Below, piece by piece: positions 20,928-30,339 of a stretch of DNA of 64,000 nt. Source of the stretch: Labilithrix sp. (GTDB taxonomy: Bacteria > Myxococcota > Polyangia > Polyangiales > Polyangiaceae); contig JAQBQL010000176.1 of the NCBI GenBank assembly GCA_028287035.1, forward strand, positions 1 through 64,000, read 5' to 3'. Position 1 is the first letter of the stretch; every line of letters starts with the position of its first letter. The position numbers and the translations under genes were made by a program. Under the pieces are notes generated by a model. The model was not told where the DNA came from, did not search any database, and saw only the letters and a program-made list of their open reading frames with translations.

Positions 20928-22169
20928 ATGGCTCTCTCGTCCATGTGGTCCGGCGCGGCCGCGCTCCTCGTGGCGACGCTCGCGCAGACCGGAGCCGCCG
21001 ACGAGGCCATCGCGCTGACGCGCAACGAAGCCGCGCAGCGCGGCGCCCAGCACGGCCCCGTCGCGCGCGAGGCGGCTGCGGCCGTGCCCGCCGCCACCAG
21101 GCTTCGCGAGGACGGTCGCTCGTTCCTGCCGTATGCGCCCCGGCTCACCGCCTTCGCCGGCCGACGCACCGGCGATTTCGGTGAAGGCCTCGAGGTGGGC
21201 GGCAGCCTCGTGCAGGATCTGTCGCTGCACAAGCTGACGTCGAGGCGGGACGAGGTGGCGCAGGCGGTCGCCCATGCGTCGCGCGACGCGGCGGCCCGGG
21301 CCCGCCTCGAGGGTGCGGCCCTGGCGGCGCTCGCCTGGGTGGACCTCCTCGAGGCGCAGGCCCTCGTGCGCCTGCGCGACGTCGCGCGCGGGGACGCCGA
21401 CGAGATCGGGCGCGTCGCCGAGGCGCGGGTACGGCGCGGCGTCGGTCTTCCGCTGGAATCCGTCCTCGCGAGCGCCGAGGTCGGCAGCGCAGAGCTCGGT
21501 CAACGAGACGCCGAGGGACGCCTGTTCGAGGCCCGTACCGCACTGTCGTTCGCAGTGGGCATGCCCGAGGGGAGCCCGGTCGCCAGCAGCGGCGAGCTGA
21601 TCCCGCCGCCGCTCGGACCGGAGGCGGTAGCGGCGCGCGAGCATCCGGCGGTCACCGCGGCGCGGAGCAGCCTCGCGCTCGCCAAGGCGGACGCCGAGCT
21701 CGTAAGGGCCCAGGCATCACCGACCTTCGGCATCGGCGTGAACGTGGCGCGTGAAGGCACGGGCGAGCAGCTCGTCACCGGGACCGTCAGCGTGCCCGTC
21801 CCGCTGCTCGATCCCGCGCGGTTCGAGACCGCGCGGCAACGCACGCTGGTCGCTTCCGCGGAGGGCCAGGCAGCCCGCGTACGGGCGGAGGTCGGGCGGG
21901 ACAGCGCCATCGCAGCGCACGAACGGCTGCACACGCGGGAGGTCCACGAGACGCTTCGTGACCGCGTGCTCGTGCCCCTCCGCGAAGGGGTGCGGCTCGC
22001 CCGTGCCGCCTACCAGGCGGGCACGCAGGACGTCACCTCGCTGCTCGTCCTCCGCCAGCGTCTCGTCGCGGCGGAGGAGCAGCTCGGACACGCGGCGGCG
22101 GACGTCCTGCGCGCCGACGTCAAGCTCGAGGCGATGCAAGGCACCCTGCTCGACGGGCCCCGCCGATGA
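20928..22169 (+). CDS. TolC-family outer-membrane efflux channel (CzcC/CusC-like)
   Basis: The 413-residue protein has a short signal-like N-terminus and the long alternating helices of OEP/TolC proteins (e.g. ASRDAAARARLEGAALAA, then YQAGTQDVTSLLVLRQRLV near the C-terminus, a typical TolC helix). It should form the trimeric outer-membrane duct of the tripartite pump encoded next. ATG 20928 was chosen for the -10 spacing; ATG 20943 is possible. No clear lipobox, unlike CusC. The stop overlaps the adaptor gene by 4 bases. Confidence 0.88.
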   Translation: MALSSMWSGAAALLVATLAQTGAADEAIALTRNEAAQRGAQHGPVAREAAAAVPAATRLREDGRSFLPYAPRLTAFAGRRTGDFGEGLEVGGSLVQDLSLHKLTSRRDEVAQAVAHASRDAAARARLEGAALAALAWVDLLEAQALVRLRDVARGDADEIGRVAEARVRRGVGLPLESVLASAEVGSAELGQRDAEGRLFEARTALSFAVGMPEGSPVASSGELIPPPLGPEAVAAREHPAVTAARSSLALAKADAELVRAQASPTFGIGVNVAREGTGEQLVTGTVSVPVPLLDPARFETARQRTLVASAEGQAARVRAEVGRDSAIAAHERLHTREVHETLRDRVLVPLREGVRLARAAYQAGTQDVTSLLVLRQRLVAAEEQLGHAAADVLRADVKLEAMQGTLLDGPRR

Positions 22170-23347
22170 GGCGCTCGACGTTGCTCGGGGTCGTGCTCGT
22201 TCTCGCCGCGTGCCGGAACGGCGGAAAGGAGCATGCTGGCGACGAGCAGGCGCGAGGCCGGAGCGCGACCCCCGACGCGGGACCCGGCGCCGTGACCATC
22301 GATCCGTCGGTCCTTGCCGCGGGCCGCGTCGCGACGACGCCGGTGACGCGTCGTCCGCTGCAGGGTGACGTGCGCGTCGCCGCCGAGGTCGTGCCGGCCG
22401 AGTCCGCGGCGGCCGAGGTCGGCGCGCTCGTCTCGGGTCGCATCGCCACCTTCGAGGTGCGCGACGGTGAGGTGGTCAAGCGCGGGCAGGTCCTCGCGCT
22501 CGTCGACTCTCCCGAGGCGGCGCGCGCGGTCGCCGACCGCATCCGGACGAGGGCCCGCGCCGCCTCGGCGACGCGCCGGCTCGAACGACAGGTCCTGCTC
22601 GAGCGGGATCGCGCGACGTCTCCCGCCGCGGTCGACGAGGCGCGGACCGACCTCGCGGTCGCCGAGGCGGACGCCGCAGCGGCGCGCATGCTGCTCACCA
22701 GCCTCGGGATCCCGGAGCCGCCGGCCAGCGACACCGCGGCGCTCCCCGCGCGCGTGCCGGTCAAGAGCCCGATCGACGGGACGCTCGTCGAGCGGCTCGT
22801 CCCGCTGGGGGCGCCGGTCACGCCCGACAAGACGCTCTTCCGCGTCGTCGCGAGCGACCAGGTGGTCGTCGAGGCGCGCTGGACCGAGGAGTCGATGAGC
22901 GCGCCCGCGCCCGGCTTCGCGCTGGCGCTGCTCCCGCGCGGCGGTGGCGCGGCGTCCCCCTGCCCTGCGCACGTGCTGTCGGTGATCGGGATGGTCGACG
23001 AGAAGACGCGCGCTCGCCGGGTCCGCATCGCGCCCGACGGCAAGTGCCCGATGCTCGTACCGGGCAGCTTCGTCGACGTGTCGCTGTCGCAGGGCGCGCT
23101 GGGCGGCGCGGCTCCCGCGGTGCTCGCCGTGCCGCGCGAAGCGGTCGTCGATCTCCGCGGCGCGTCCACCGTGTTCGTGGCCCATGGCGCGAAGGGCTCG
23201 TTCGTGGCCCGCGCGGTGAGGACCGGCCGGTCCACCGCCACCGACGTTGCCATCGAGGAGGGCATCGCCGAGGGCGACCTCGCGGTGACGACGGGCGCCG
23301 TGCTCCTCAAGGGCGAGCTCCTGCGCGCGGAGCTCGAAGAGCGATGA
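22166..23347 (+). CDS. RND efflux periplasmic adaptor (CzcB/CusB-like), lipoprotein
   Basis: The 393-residue membrane-fusion protein has a signal peptide with lipobox (LAAC, Cys16). A barrel-sandwich half motif follows (EVGALVSGRIATFEVRDGEV, then VKRGQVLALV). A helical hairpin, the return half (VPVKSPIDGTLVERLVPLG) and a beta-barrel/MP domain complete it. This is the adaptor linking inner-membrane pump to outer-membrane channel. No N-terminal His-rich metal segment is seen. ATGA overlaps link it to both neighbouring genes. Confidence 0.92.
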   Translation: MRRSTLLGVVLVLAACRNGGKEHAGDEQARGRSATPDAGPGAVTIDPSVLAAGRVATTPVTRRPLQGDVRVAAEVVPAESAAAEVGALVSGRIATFEVRDGEVVKRGQVLALVDSPEAARAVADRIRTRARAASATRRLERQVLLERDRATSPAAVDEARTDLAVAEADAAAARMLLTSLGIPEPPASDTAALPARVPVKSPIDGTLVERLVPLGAPVTPDKTLFRVVASDQVVVEARWTEESMSAPAPGFALALLPRGGGAASPCPAHVLSVIGMVDEKTRARRVRIAPDGKCPMLVPGSFVDVSLSQGALGGAAPAVLAVPREAVVDLRGASTVFVAHGAKGSFVARAVRTGRSTATDVAIEEGIAEGDLAVTTGAVLLKGELLRAELEER

Positions 23348-26300
23348 TCCACCGGATCGTCGCCGCGTGCGTGCAGCACCGCTGGATCGTGGTGCTCACG
23401 TGGATCATCGCGTCGCTCGTCGGCGTTCGCTCGTACCTGACGCTCCCCATCGACGCCGTGCCGGACATCACCAACGTGCAGGTCCAGGTGCTCACCGCAG
23501 CGCCCGGGCTCTCGCCGCTCGAGGTGGAGTCGATGGTCACGAGGCCGGTGGAGCTCGCGCTCGCCGGGCTCCCTCACACCGAGGAGGTTCGCTCGGCGTC
23601 GCGCGCCGGCGTCTCGGCGGTCACGGTGGTCTTTCGCGAGGAGACGTCCCTCGAAGAGGCGCGCTCGTTCGTCTCGCAACGCCTGCCCGCCGCCAGGGCC
23701 GCGGTCCTCGGCGGTGGCGCGCCGGAGCTCGGACCCATGAGCACCGGCCTCGGTGAGGTGTTCCACTTCACGATGAGCTGGCCCGGTCACACGCCGGCGG
23801 AGATCCGGACCCTGCTCGACTGGGAGGTCGCGTACTCGCTCCGCAGCGTGCCGGGCGTCGTCGAGGTGAACGGCTGGGGCGGCGAGCGTAAGCAGGTCGA
23901 GGTGCGGCTCCGTCCGCGCGATCTGCTCCGGCTCGGCGTCACGCAGTCCGAGGTCGAGCACGTGCTGCTCGACGCCGGCCAGAGCGGCGGCGGCGGCGCG
24001 CTCGAGCAAGGCGGCGAGGCGGCCCTCGTGCGGCTCGACGGTCAGTACCGGAGCGTCGACGCCATCGCGCAGCAGGTGGTGACGACCCATGGCGGCGGAA
24101 CGCCGGTGCTCGTGAAGGACGTCGCGACCGTCACCGAGGGCACCGCCTTCCGGCTCGCCGCCGCGACGCAGGATGGCGAAGGCGAGACCGTCTACGCGAT
24201 GGTCCAGATGATCGCCGGCGGCAACGCGCACGAGGTGGTGCAGCTCGTGCGGGAGCGCCTCACCGAGATCCAGGGGCGCCTCCCGCCGGGCGCGAGGGTG
24301 ACGCCCTTCTACGACCGGGCCGGTCTCGTCGACCGCGTGCTGTCGACCGTGAAGCACTCGCTTCTCGAGGGCGGCGTGGTCGTCATCGTGGTCCTGCTGC
24401 TCATGCTCGGCGACCTCGCCGCCGGTCTGGTGGTCGCGACGACCATCCCGATCGCGATGCTCGGCGCGTTCACCGCCATGCGTCTCGCCGGGGTGACCGG
24501 CAACCTCATGAGCCTCGGCGCCATCGACTTCGGGCTCGTGGTCGACGGAGGCGTCGTCGTCGTGGAGGGCGCGCTCGCGGCGATGGCCCTCCAGAAGACG
24601 AAGGCCGCCGACGCGCTCGTCGGCGAGGCCAAGGCGGTCGGTCAGCCGATCGCCTTCGGCGTCTTCATCGTCGGCCTCGTGTACGTGCCGATCCTCATGC
24701 TCGAGGGGGTCGAGGGCAAGATGTTCCGGCCGATGGCCTTCACGGTCCTGTCGGCGCTCGGCACCGCGCTGCTGCTGACGTTCACGTGGGTTCCGGCGCT
24801 CTCCTCGCTGCTCCTGAAGAAGGCGCACGCGAAGGAGCCGTGGCTCGTCCGTCACCTGCGGAGAGCCTACGAGCCGCTGCTCGCGAGGAGCATGGCGCGC
24901 CCGCGCATCGCGGCGATCGTCGCGGTGGCGCTCGTCGCCATCGGCATCGCGGCCGGCTCGACGCGCGGGCTCGAGTTCATCCCGCGCCTCGAGGAGGGTG
25001 ACCTCGTGGTGCAGCTGATGCGGCCGCCCAGCGTCTCCCTCGCCGAGGCGGTGCGCGGGACCACCGTGGTCGAGTCGACGCTGCGGGCGTTTCCCGAGGT
25101 GAAGCGCGTCGTGTCGCGCACCGGCAGCCCCGACGTCGCCACCGACATCATGGGCGTCGAGCAGAGCGACATCTTCGTGATGCTGAAGCCGCACGGCGAG
25201 TGGACCACCGCGCCCGACCGCGAGGCGCTGGTGGCGCGTCTCGACGAGGCCCTTCGCAAGGCGCTCCCCGGCGCCGGGTTCGGCTGGACGCAGCCCATCG
25301 AGATGCGCACCCAGGAGCTGCTCGGCGGGATGAAGAGCGACGTCGGCATCAAGGTGTACGGCGACGACCTGCCCGCGCTGCGTCAGCTCGCGCAGCAGGT
25401 CGCCCACGAGGTCTCGGCGACCTCCGGGGCCGCCGACGTGCGGATGGAACAGTCCTCCGGCATGCCGATGATGAGCGTGCGGCCCGACCCCTGGAAGGCG
25501 GCGCGGGTCGGCGCCACCACCGAGGAGGTGCGCGCGGCGGTCGAGGGGGTCCGGGCCGGCCGTCTCGTCGGCACGCTGGCCGAGGGCGAGCGACGATTCG
25601 AGGTGCGCGTGCTCTCCGATCTGCCGGCCGGCGAGCCGCTCGAGCGCCTGCCGGTCATCCTGGCGGGCGGCCGCGCCTTCACGCTCGGTGACCTCGCGGA
25701 GGTGCGAGCCGAGGACGGTCCCGCGATCATCGGCCGCGAGAACGCGCGCCGGCGCATCCTCGTCGAGACCAACGTGCGGGGCCGCGACCTCGGCTCGTTC
25801 GTGAAGGAGCTGCAGCGCCGGCTCGATGCCCTTCCCAAGCCCGCCGGCATGTACCTGCGCACGAGCGGGCAGTACGAGCACCTCGTGAGCGCGGCGCGGC
25901 GCTTCGCCCTCATCGTGCCGCTCACCGTCGCGTTCATCTTCGGGCTCCTCTACCTGTCGTTCGGAAGCGCGCGGCCGGCCGCGGTGATCCTGCTCAACCT
26001 GCCGGTTGCGACGAGCGGCGGTCTCGTGGCGCTCGCCGCGCGCGGGCTGCCGATCTCGATCGCCGCCGCAGTGGGGATGATCGCGCTCTTCGGGGTCGCG
26101 ACCCTCAACGGGACGGTGCTCCTATCCGCCGCGCGCGAGCAGGAGCGCAAGGGGATGCCGCCGGCCGAGGCGGCCGAGCACGCGGCGCGCGAGCGGTTCC
26201 GGCCGGTGCTCACGACCGCCTTCGTCGCGTCCGTTGGCTTCGTGCCGATGGCCCTCGCGACGGGCTCCGGCGCCGAGGTGCAGCGGCCGCTCGCGACGGT

Positions 26301-26400
26301 GGTGATCGGCGGGCTCATCACCGCGACCGTGCTCACGCTGGGGCTCCTGCCGCCGATCTACGCGCTGGTGGCGGGCGGCAAGCGACCACCGGCGCCGTGA
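23344..26400 (+). CDS. Heavy-metal efflux RND transporter (CzcA/CusA family)
   Basis: The 1018-residue inner-membrane proton antiporter has the family start MIHRIVAACVQHRWIVV and the RND repeat layout: TM1, large periplasmic loop, TM2-6, second loop, TM8-12. PIDAVPDITNVQVQVLT and AIDFGLVVDGGVVVVEG are HME-type signatures, the latter carrying the TM4 charged residue. In most CzcA/CusA proteins the last motif ends VEN; here it ends VEG. The cation (Zn/Co/Cd versus Cu/Ag) cannot be set by eye. The start overlaps the adaptor stop, and the long upstream frame extension is a shadow. Confidence 0.95.
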   Translation: MIHRIVAACVQHRWIVVLTWIIASLVGVRSYLTLPIDAVPDITNVQVQVLTAAPGLSPLEVESMVTRPVELALAGLPHTEEVRSASRAGVSAVTVVFREETSLEEARSFVSQRLPAARAAVLGGGAPELGPMSTGLGEVFHFTMSWPGHTPAEIRTLLDWEVAYSLRSVPGVVEVNGWGGERKQVEVRLRPRDLLRLGVTQSEVEHVLLDAGQSGGGGALEQGGEAALVRLDGQYRSVDAIAQQVVTTHGGGTPVLVKDVATVTEGTAFRLAAATQDGEGETVYAMVQMIAGGNAHEVVQLVRERLTEIQGRLPPGARVTPFYDRAGLVDRVLSTVKHSLLEGGVVVIVVLLLMLGDLAAGLVVATTIPIAMLGAFTAMRLAGVTGNLMSLGAIDFGLVVDGGVVVVEGALAAMALQKTKAADALVGEAKAVGQPIAFGVFIVGLVYVPILMLEGVEGKMFRPMAFTVLSALGTALLLTFTWVPALSSLLLKKAHAKEPWLVRHLRRAYEPLLARSMARPRIAAIVAVALVAIGIAAGSTRGLEFIPRLEEGDLVVQLMRPPSVSLAEAVRGTTVVESTLRAFPEVKRVVSRTGSPDVATDIMGVEQSDIFVMLKPHGEWTTAPDREALVARLDEALRKALPGAGFGWTQPIEMRTQELLGGMKSDVGIKVYGDDLPALRQLAQQVAHEVSATSGAADVRMEQSSGMPMMSVRPDPWKAARVGATTEEVRAAVEGVRAGRLVGTLAEGERRFEVRVLSDLPAGEPLERLPVILAGGRAFTLGDLAEVRAEDGPAIIGRENARRRILVETNVRGRDLGSFVKELQRRLDALPKPAGMYLRTSGQYEHLVSAARRFALIVPLTVAFIFGLLYLSFGSARPAAVILLNLPVATSGGLVALAARGLPISIAAAVGMIALFGVATLNGTVLLSAAREQERKGMPPAEAAEHAARERFRPVLTTAFVASVGFVPMALATGSGAEVQRPLATVVIGGLITATVLTLGLLPPIYALVAGGKRPPAP

Positions 26401-26404
26401 CGCG

Positions 26405-27715
26405 TCAGCGCGGCGGCGTGGGCGCTTCCCGATCGTCACGCACGCACGAGAGCGCGTCGAACAGGAGGAACTCGAGCGCGAGCTGCTCGGGCGTGAGCTC
26501 CGTGCCAAGGACCGGGCACGCGAGCGGAAGATCGCCCCCGCCCTTCGCAGAGACGTGGAGGTCGCCGAACACGACGCGGCCGCACTGCGCCTCGGGCGCC
26601 GCCCCGAGGGGCGTGTTGAACGAGAAGAAGCGGACCGCCTGGGCCCCGCGGCGGATCCAGGGCTGCGCGCCAACCCGGGTGGCGCCCACGCTGTAGGTGA
26701 CGTTCGCGAGGTCGATGGCGCCGCGCACCTGCGACGCGCCGACGTTCACGAGCCACTTCGCGAACGCCGCGCCCTTCGGGAAGGACTGCTCGACGTCGTA
26801 CGTCGTCCCGACGACCGCGGCGCCGCCCCACTCGGCAATCTCCTCGAAGTCAGGAAAGGGCGAGTCCTCGAGCCACACCCGCTGGAAGTGCGTGGCGAAC
26901 ACGTGGCCTCCGGAGCTCGCATACGCGTGCATCGCCCCACGGGCCCCCGGCGTCTCGCCGCCCTTGCTCGCGAGCGCCTCCTCCCCCTCGCACGAGAGCG
27001 CGACGAGGTCGTACGTGGCGAGGCGCGTCGCGTCGTTCCAGAAGGTCGACGCGTCGGGTACGTCACGACCGGCGAGCCCGCCGCCGCCCGCCCCGCGGTA
27101 CACCTGCACGTGTCCCTCGGGTGAGCCCCCGGGCACGAATTCCTGGTCGAGGATGCCGATCCCGCGGAAGAGGCACTCGAGCGCGTCGGCGCCGCCGGTC
27201 GTGACGGCGATGCGCGGGAGGTCGCCCTCGCTCGACACGCGCGGCAGGCGCAGGCGCTCGTCGGGCAACGTCTGGTCGCTGCACGGCGCCACGTCGACCG
27301 TCAGGACGCGGCGGAACGAGCCGAGCTCGACGACCACCGGCAGCCCGGAGAGGACCGGCACGTCCTCGAGGACGAACTCCCCGCGATCGTCGGTGAGGGC
27401 GCTCGCCGCCGCGTCGACGAGGACGTCGGAGCACCGGCGGCAGCTCGTCGACGGGGCGAGGCGCGGAATGTCACCGTTCGGCACGTACACCGCGGCGCCG
27501 TAGACCGGGCGCTTGCCCGCGGGATCGAGGACGCGACCGCGCAGGGTGGTCGGCGCCCCGCGGCACGTCACGCGCTGGCAGCTGCGCCCGCTGCAGCTCG
27601 CGTCGGCCGCGTCGGGCGCCCCGGGGTCGAAGAGCGGCGCCTCGGGTCCGATCGGATCGGTCGACGACGTCGCGCATGCGGCCGCGGCGAGCAGCGCAAC
27701 ACCTGCGAGGAGCAT
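26405..27715 (-). CDS. Lipoprotein with carboxypeptidase-regulatory-like domain
   Basis: The 436-residue product starts with a short signal and lipobox (AAAAC, Cys14). A Cys-containing region precedes a carboxypeptidase-regulatory-like beta-sandwich (about 45-165: TTLRGRVLDPAGKRPVYGAA, LTDDRGEFVLEDVP). The rest contains a Rossmann-like segment (TYDLVALSCEGEEALAS, GGHVFATHF) that resembles class I glutamine-amidotransferase-like folds seen in secreted myxobacterial proteins. Function unknown; likely surface-exposed. Its stop is 4 bases from that of the convergent pump gene. The start faces fahA across 37 bases; ATG 27715 was chosen for the signal peptide. Confidence 0.7.
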   Translation of the reverse strand: MLLAGVALLAAAACATSSTDPIGPEAPLFDPGAPDAADASCSGRSCQRVTCRGAPTTLRGRVLDPAGKRPVYGAAVYVPNGDIPRLAPSTSCRRCSDVLVDAAASALTDDRGEFVLEDVPVLSGLPVVVELGSFRRVLTVDVAPCSDQTLPDERLRLPRVSSEGDLPRIAVTTGGADALECLFRGIGILDQEFVPGGSPEGHVQVYRGAGGGGLAGRDVPDASTFWNDATRLATYDLVALSCEGEEALASKGGETPGARGAMHAYASSGGHVFATHFQRVWLEDSPFPDFEEIAEWGGAAVVGTTYDVEQSFPKGAAFAKWLVNVGASQVRGAIDLANVTYSVGATRVGAQPWIRRGAQAVRFFSFNTPLGAAPEAQCGRVVFGDLHVSAKGGGDLPLACPVLGTELTPEQLALEFLLFDALSCVRDDREAPTPPR

Positions 27716-27752
27716 GACGTTCGACGCGGGCAAGCGAGCTCGGTGCCTCTCG

Positions 27753-29066
27753 ATGGTGATATCAGTGGACGCCGTGAAGCACGACCTCGACGAGACGCAC
27801 GACCCGGCACGGACGAGCTGGGTCGAGAGCGCCAGCGGCCACCCCGACTTCCCCATCCAGAACCTGCCGTTCGGCATCTTCGCGCCGTCGGGCGGGACGC
27901 CGCGGGCGGGCGTGGCCATCGGCGACGAGATCCTCGATCTCTCCGCGATCGCGCAGCACCTCCCGGCGCGCGCCGCCCAGGTGGTCACGGTGCCCTCGCT
28001 GAATGCCCTGTTCGGGCTCGCCCCGGCGGACCGGCGCGAATTGCGCCGGGCCCTCTCGGCCTTGCTCTCCGGCCCCGAGGGTCGAGCGGTGGCGGCGCCC
28101 GCGCTGCACGTGGCGTCACGCTGTCAGGTGCTGCTGCCGGCGCAGATCGGCGACTACACCGATTTCTACGTCGGCATTCATCACGCGATGAACGTGGGCA
28201 AACAGTTCCGGCCCGATCAGCCACTGATGCCCAATTACAAGTACGTGCCGATTGGCTATCACGGCCGCGCGTCGTCGGTTCGTCCGTCGGGTATCCCGGT
28301 GCGCCGCCCCAACGGGCAGCGGAAGCCGCCGGATGCGCCGGCGCCCAGCTTCGGGCCGGCGCGGCGGCTCGACTACGAGCTCGAGCTCGGGATATGGGTC
28401 GGCGCCGGCAACGAGCTCGGAGTGCCGATTCCCATCGATCAGGCGAACGAGCACATCGTCGGGCTCTGCCTGCTCAACGACTGGTCGGCGCGGGATCTCC
28501 AGGCGTGGGAATACCAGCCGCTCGGGCCGTTCCTCGCGAAGAGCTTCCACACGACGGTGTCGCCGTGGGTCGTGACCGCCGAGGCGCTCGCGCCGTTCCG
28601 CGTCGCCCAGGTCCCACGCCCCGAGGGCGACCCGAAGCCGCTCGAGCACCTGTGGAACGAGGCCGATCAGGCGACCGGCGCGCTGGCCATCGAGCTGACG
28701 GTGGCGATCCGCACGAAGCGCATGGTCCTGGAGAGCGCCCCCGCGCACGTCGTCGCCCGCTCCGCGGCGCGGCACATGTACTGGACCTTCGCGCAGATCC
28801 TCACCCATCACGCGTCGAACGGCTGCGATCTCCGCCCCGGTGACCTGCTGGGGACGGGCACGCTCTCGGCCGACGACCCGGCCGGCCTCGGCAGCCTGCT
28901 CGAGACCACCAGGGGCGGAAGCGTGCCCGTCACCTTCCCGAACGGCGAGACGCGCACGTTCCTCGAGGACGGCGACGAGGTGACGCTCGGCGCGACCGCG
29001 CGGCGGGAGGGCTTTGCGCCGATCGGCTTCGGCCCGTGCACCGGCGTGGTGCTCCCCGCGCCCTGA
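27753..29066 (+). CDS. fahA: Fumarylacetoacetase
   Basis: The 437-residue enzyme hydrolyses 4-fumarylacetoacetate to fumarate and acetoacetate, the last step of tyrosine degradation. It has the N-terminal SH3-like domain and the C-terminal FAH fold: DYTDFYVGIHHAMNVGKQFR, YHGRASSV, DYELELG with metal ligands, LNDWSARDLQAWEYQPLGPF, SPWVVT and GDLLGTGT. Length is normal. The start among ATG 27753 and in-frame GTGs downstream is not certain. Other genes of the pathway (homogentisate dioxygenase, isomerase) are not nearby. Confidence 0.96.
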   Translation: MVISVDAVKHDLDETHDPARTSWVESASGHPDFPIQNLPFGIFAPSGGTPRAGVAIGDEILDLSAIAQHLPARAAQVVTVPSLNALFGLAPADRRELRRALSALLSGPEGRAVAAPALHVASRCQVLLPAQIGDYTDFYVGIHHAMNVGKQFRPDQPLMPNYKYVPIGYHGRASSVRPSGIPVRRPNGQRKPPDAPAPSFGPARRLDYELELGIWVGAGNELGVPIPIDQANEHIVGLCLLNDWSARDLQAWEYQPLGPFLAKSFHTTVSPWVVTAEALAPFRVAQVPRPEGDPKPLEHLWNEADQATGALAIELTVAIRTKRMVLESAPAHVVARSAARHMYWTFAQILTHHASNGCDLRPGDLLGTGTLSADDPAGLGSLLETTRGGSVPVTFPNGETRTFLEDGDEVTLGATARREGFAPIGFGPCTGVVLPAP

Positions 29067-29098
29067 GCGCCGCGCGCTGGCGGGAAATCCGCCGGGCA

Positions 29099-29125
29099 TG
29101 TCACGTCCCGGGTCGCTCGCTCGTC
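29099..29125 (+). promoter_or_regulatory. ECF41-type promoter of the oxidoreductase-sigma operon
   Basis: TGTCACG (29099-29105), 16 bases, then CGTC (29122-29125) matches the described ECF41 target promoter (TGTCACA ... CGTC; spacing of about 16 recalled, not checked). CGTC ends 8 bases before the ATG at 29134, so the transcript would be leaderless or nearly so. It implies autoregulation by the ECF41 sigma encoded second in this operon. Confidence 0.7.
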
Positions 29126-29133
29126 TTCCCGGC

Positions 29134-30339
29134 ATGAACATCGTCGTCCTCGGCGCCGGCTACGCCGGTCTGACCGCTGCCCTTCGGCTCGCCCGCCGCG
29201 CCCGTGGGCTCGCGCAGGTCACCCTGGTGAGCGAGGGGGAGCACTTCGTCGACCGGATCCGCCTCCACGAGCGGGCCGCCGGCCGCCTGCTGCCGGCGCG
29301 GCCGCTCCGATCGATCGTGGGCGACCGCGTCCGGGTGGTCCCGGCCCGGGCGACGCACGTGGACCGCGCCGCGCGCTCGGTGCGTTGCGCCGACGGGTCG
29401 ACCCTGACGTACGATCGCCTGGTCCTCGCCCTCGGGTCGCGCACCGAGATGGCGACGCCGGGCGCCGCCGAGTACGCCCTCGCCCTCGACGCGGTGGGCA
29501 GCGAGGCGCTCGCCTCTCTCCTGCCCGCGCTGGCCGGACGGCGCGGGCGCCTCGTCCTGGTCGGCGGCGGGCTCACCGGCATCGAGGCCGCCACCGAGAT
29601 CGCCGAGTCGTGGCCCTCGCTCCGCGTCGTGCTCGTGACGCGCGGGGAGCTCGGCGAGGGCTTCTCCGGCCCGGGCACCGCGCACCTCCGCCGCGTGCTC
29701 GAGCGGCTCGGCGTCGAGATCCTCACGCACACCACCGTCACGCACGTCGAGCGAGGGCGGGTGGTCACGGCCGGCGAGCTGCCCGTCGCCTTCGATGCGT
29801 GCGTCTGGGCTGCCGGGTTCGTGGGCGCCCCGCTCCCCGACGGCCTCGACCTCGCGTCGACGGCGCGCGGCCAGGTGCTCGTGGAGCCCACGCTGCGCGC
29901 CTCGTCCGATCCGCAGGTCTTCGTTGCGGGCGACCTCGCGTCGCATGCCGTTGCGCCGCCCGTCCCGGTGCCCACCGGGTGCAAGAGCGCGGCGGCATCG
30001 GGGGCGCTCGTCGCCGACAACGTGCTTCGTGATCTCCGCGGCGAGCCGCTCGTCCCGCAGGACTACGCCGCTCCGCTCTACTGCGTCAGCCTCGGGCGGC
30101 GTGACGGGCTCGTGCAGCGCACCTCGGCGGGCGGCGCGCTGCGCGGCGCGACCCTGACCGGCTGGGCCGCCGCGTTCGTGAAGGCGCTCATCCTTCGCAG
30201 CACGCGCTGGCAGATCGTCCTCGAGCGTCACGGCCTCGCGACCTACCGCGTGTTCGAGGGCGGCAACGCCGCCCGGCTCGCAGCCGCTCCGGCGAGCGGC
30301 GTGAACGCGCCCCGGCTATCCTCGGACGCGCGCGCATGA
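29134..30339 (+). CDS. NDH-2-like FAD-dependent NAD(P)H oxidoreductase (ECF41 partner)
   Basis: The 401-residue flavoprotein has two dinucleotide-binding motifs: IVVLGAGYAGLTAALRLARR at the N-terminus for FAD and LVLVGGGLTGIEAATEIAE near residue 150 for NAD(P)H. The final FAD motif VFVAGDLA follows. It lacks the C-terminal membrane helix typical of NDH-2. Such pyridine-nucleotide-disulfide oxidoreductases are one of the COE protein types (carboxymuconolactone decarboxylase, oxidoreductase, epimerase) encoded next to ECF41 sigma factors. Its stop overlaps the sigma gene start (ATGA). The start matches the promoter spacing. Confidence 0.88.
   Translation: MNIVVLGAGYAGLTAALRLARRARGLAQVTLVSEGEHFVDRIRLHERAAGRLLPARPLRSIVGDRVRVVPARATHVDRAARSVRCADGSTLTYDRLVLALGSRTEMATPGAAEYALALDAVGSEALASLLPALAGRRGRLVLVGGGLTGIEAATEIAESWPSLRVVLVTRGELGEGFSGPGTAHLRRVLERLGVEILTHTTVTHVERGRVVTAGELPVAFDACVWAAGFVGAPLPDGLDLASTARGQVLVEPTLRASSDPQVFVAGDLASHAVAPPVPVPTGCKSAAASGALVADNVLRDLRGEPLVPQDYAAPLYCVSLGRRDGLVQRTSAGGALRGATLTGWAAAFVKALILRSTRWQIVLERHGLATYRVFEGGNAARLAAAPASGVNAPRLSSDARA

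Noticed and set aside
22120..25881. 1253-codon open frame on the minus strand
   Set aside because: Antisense to the RND pump genes; composition is shadow-like and lacks any domain.
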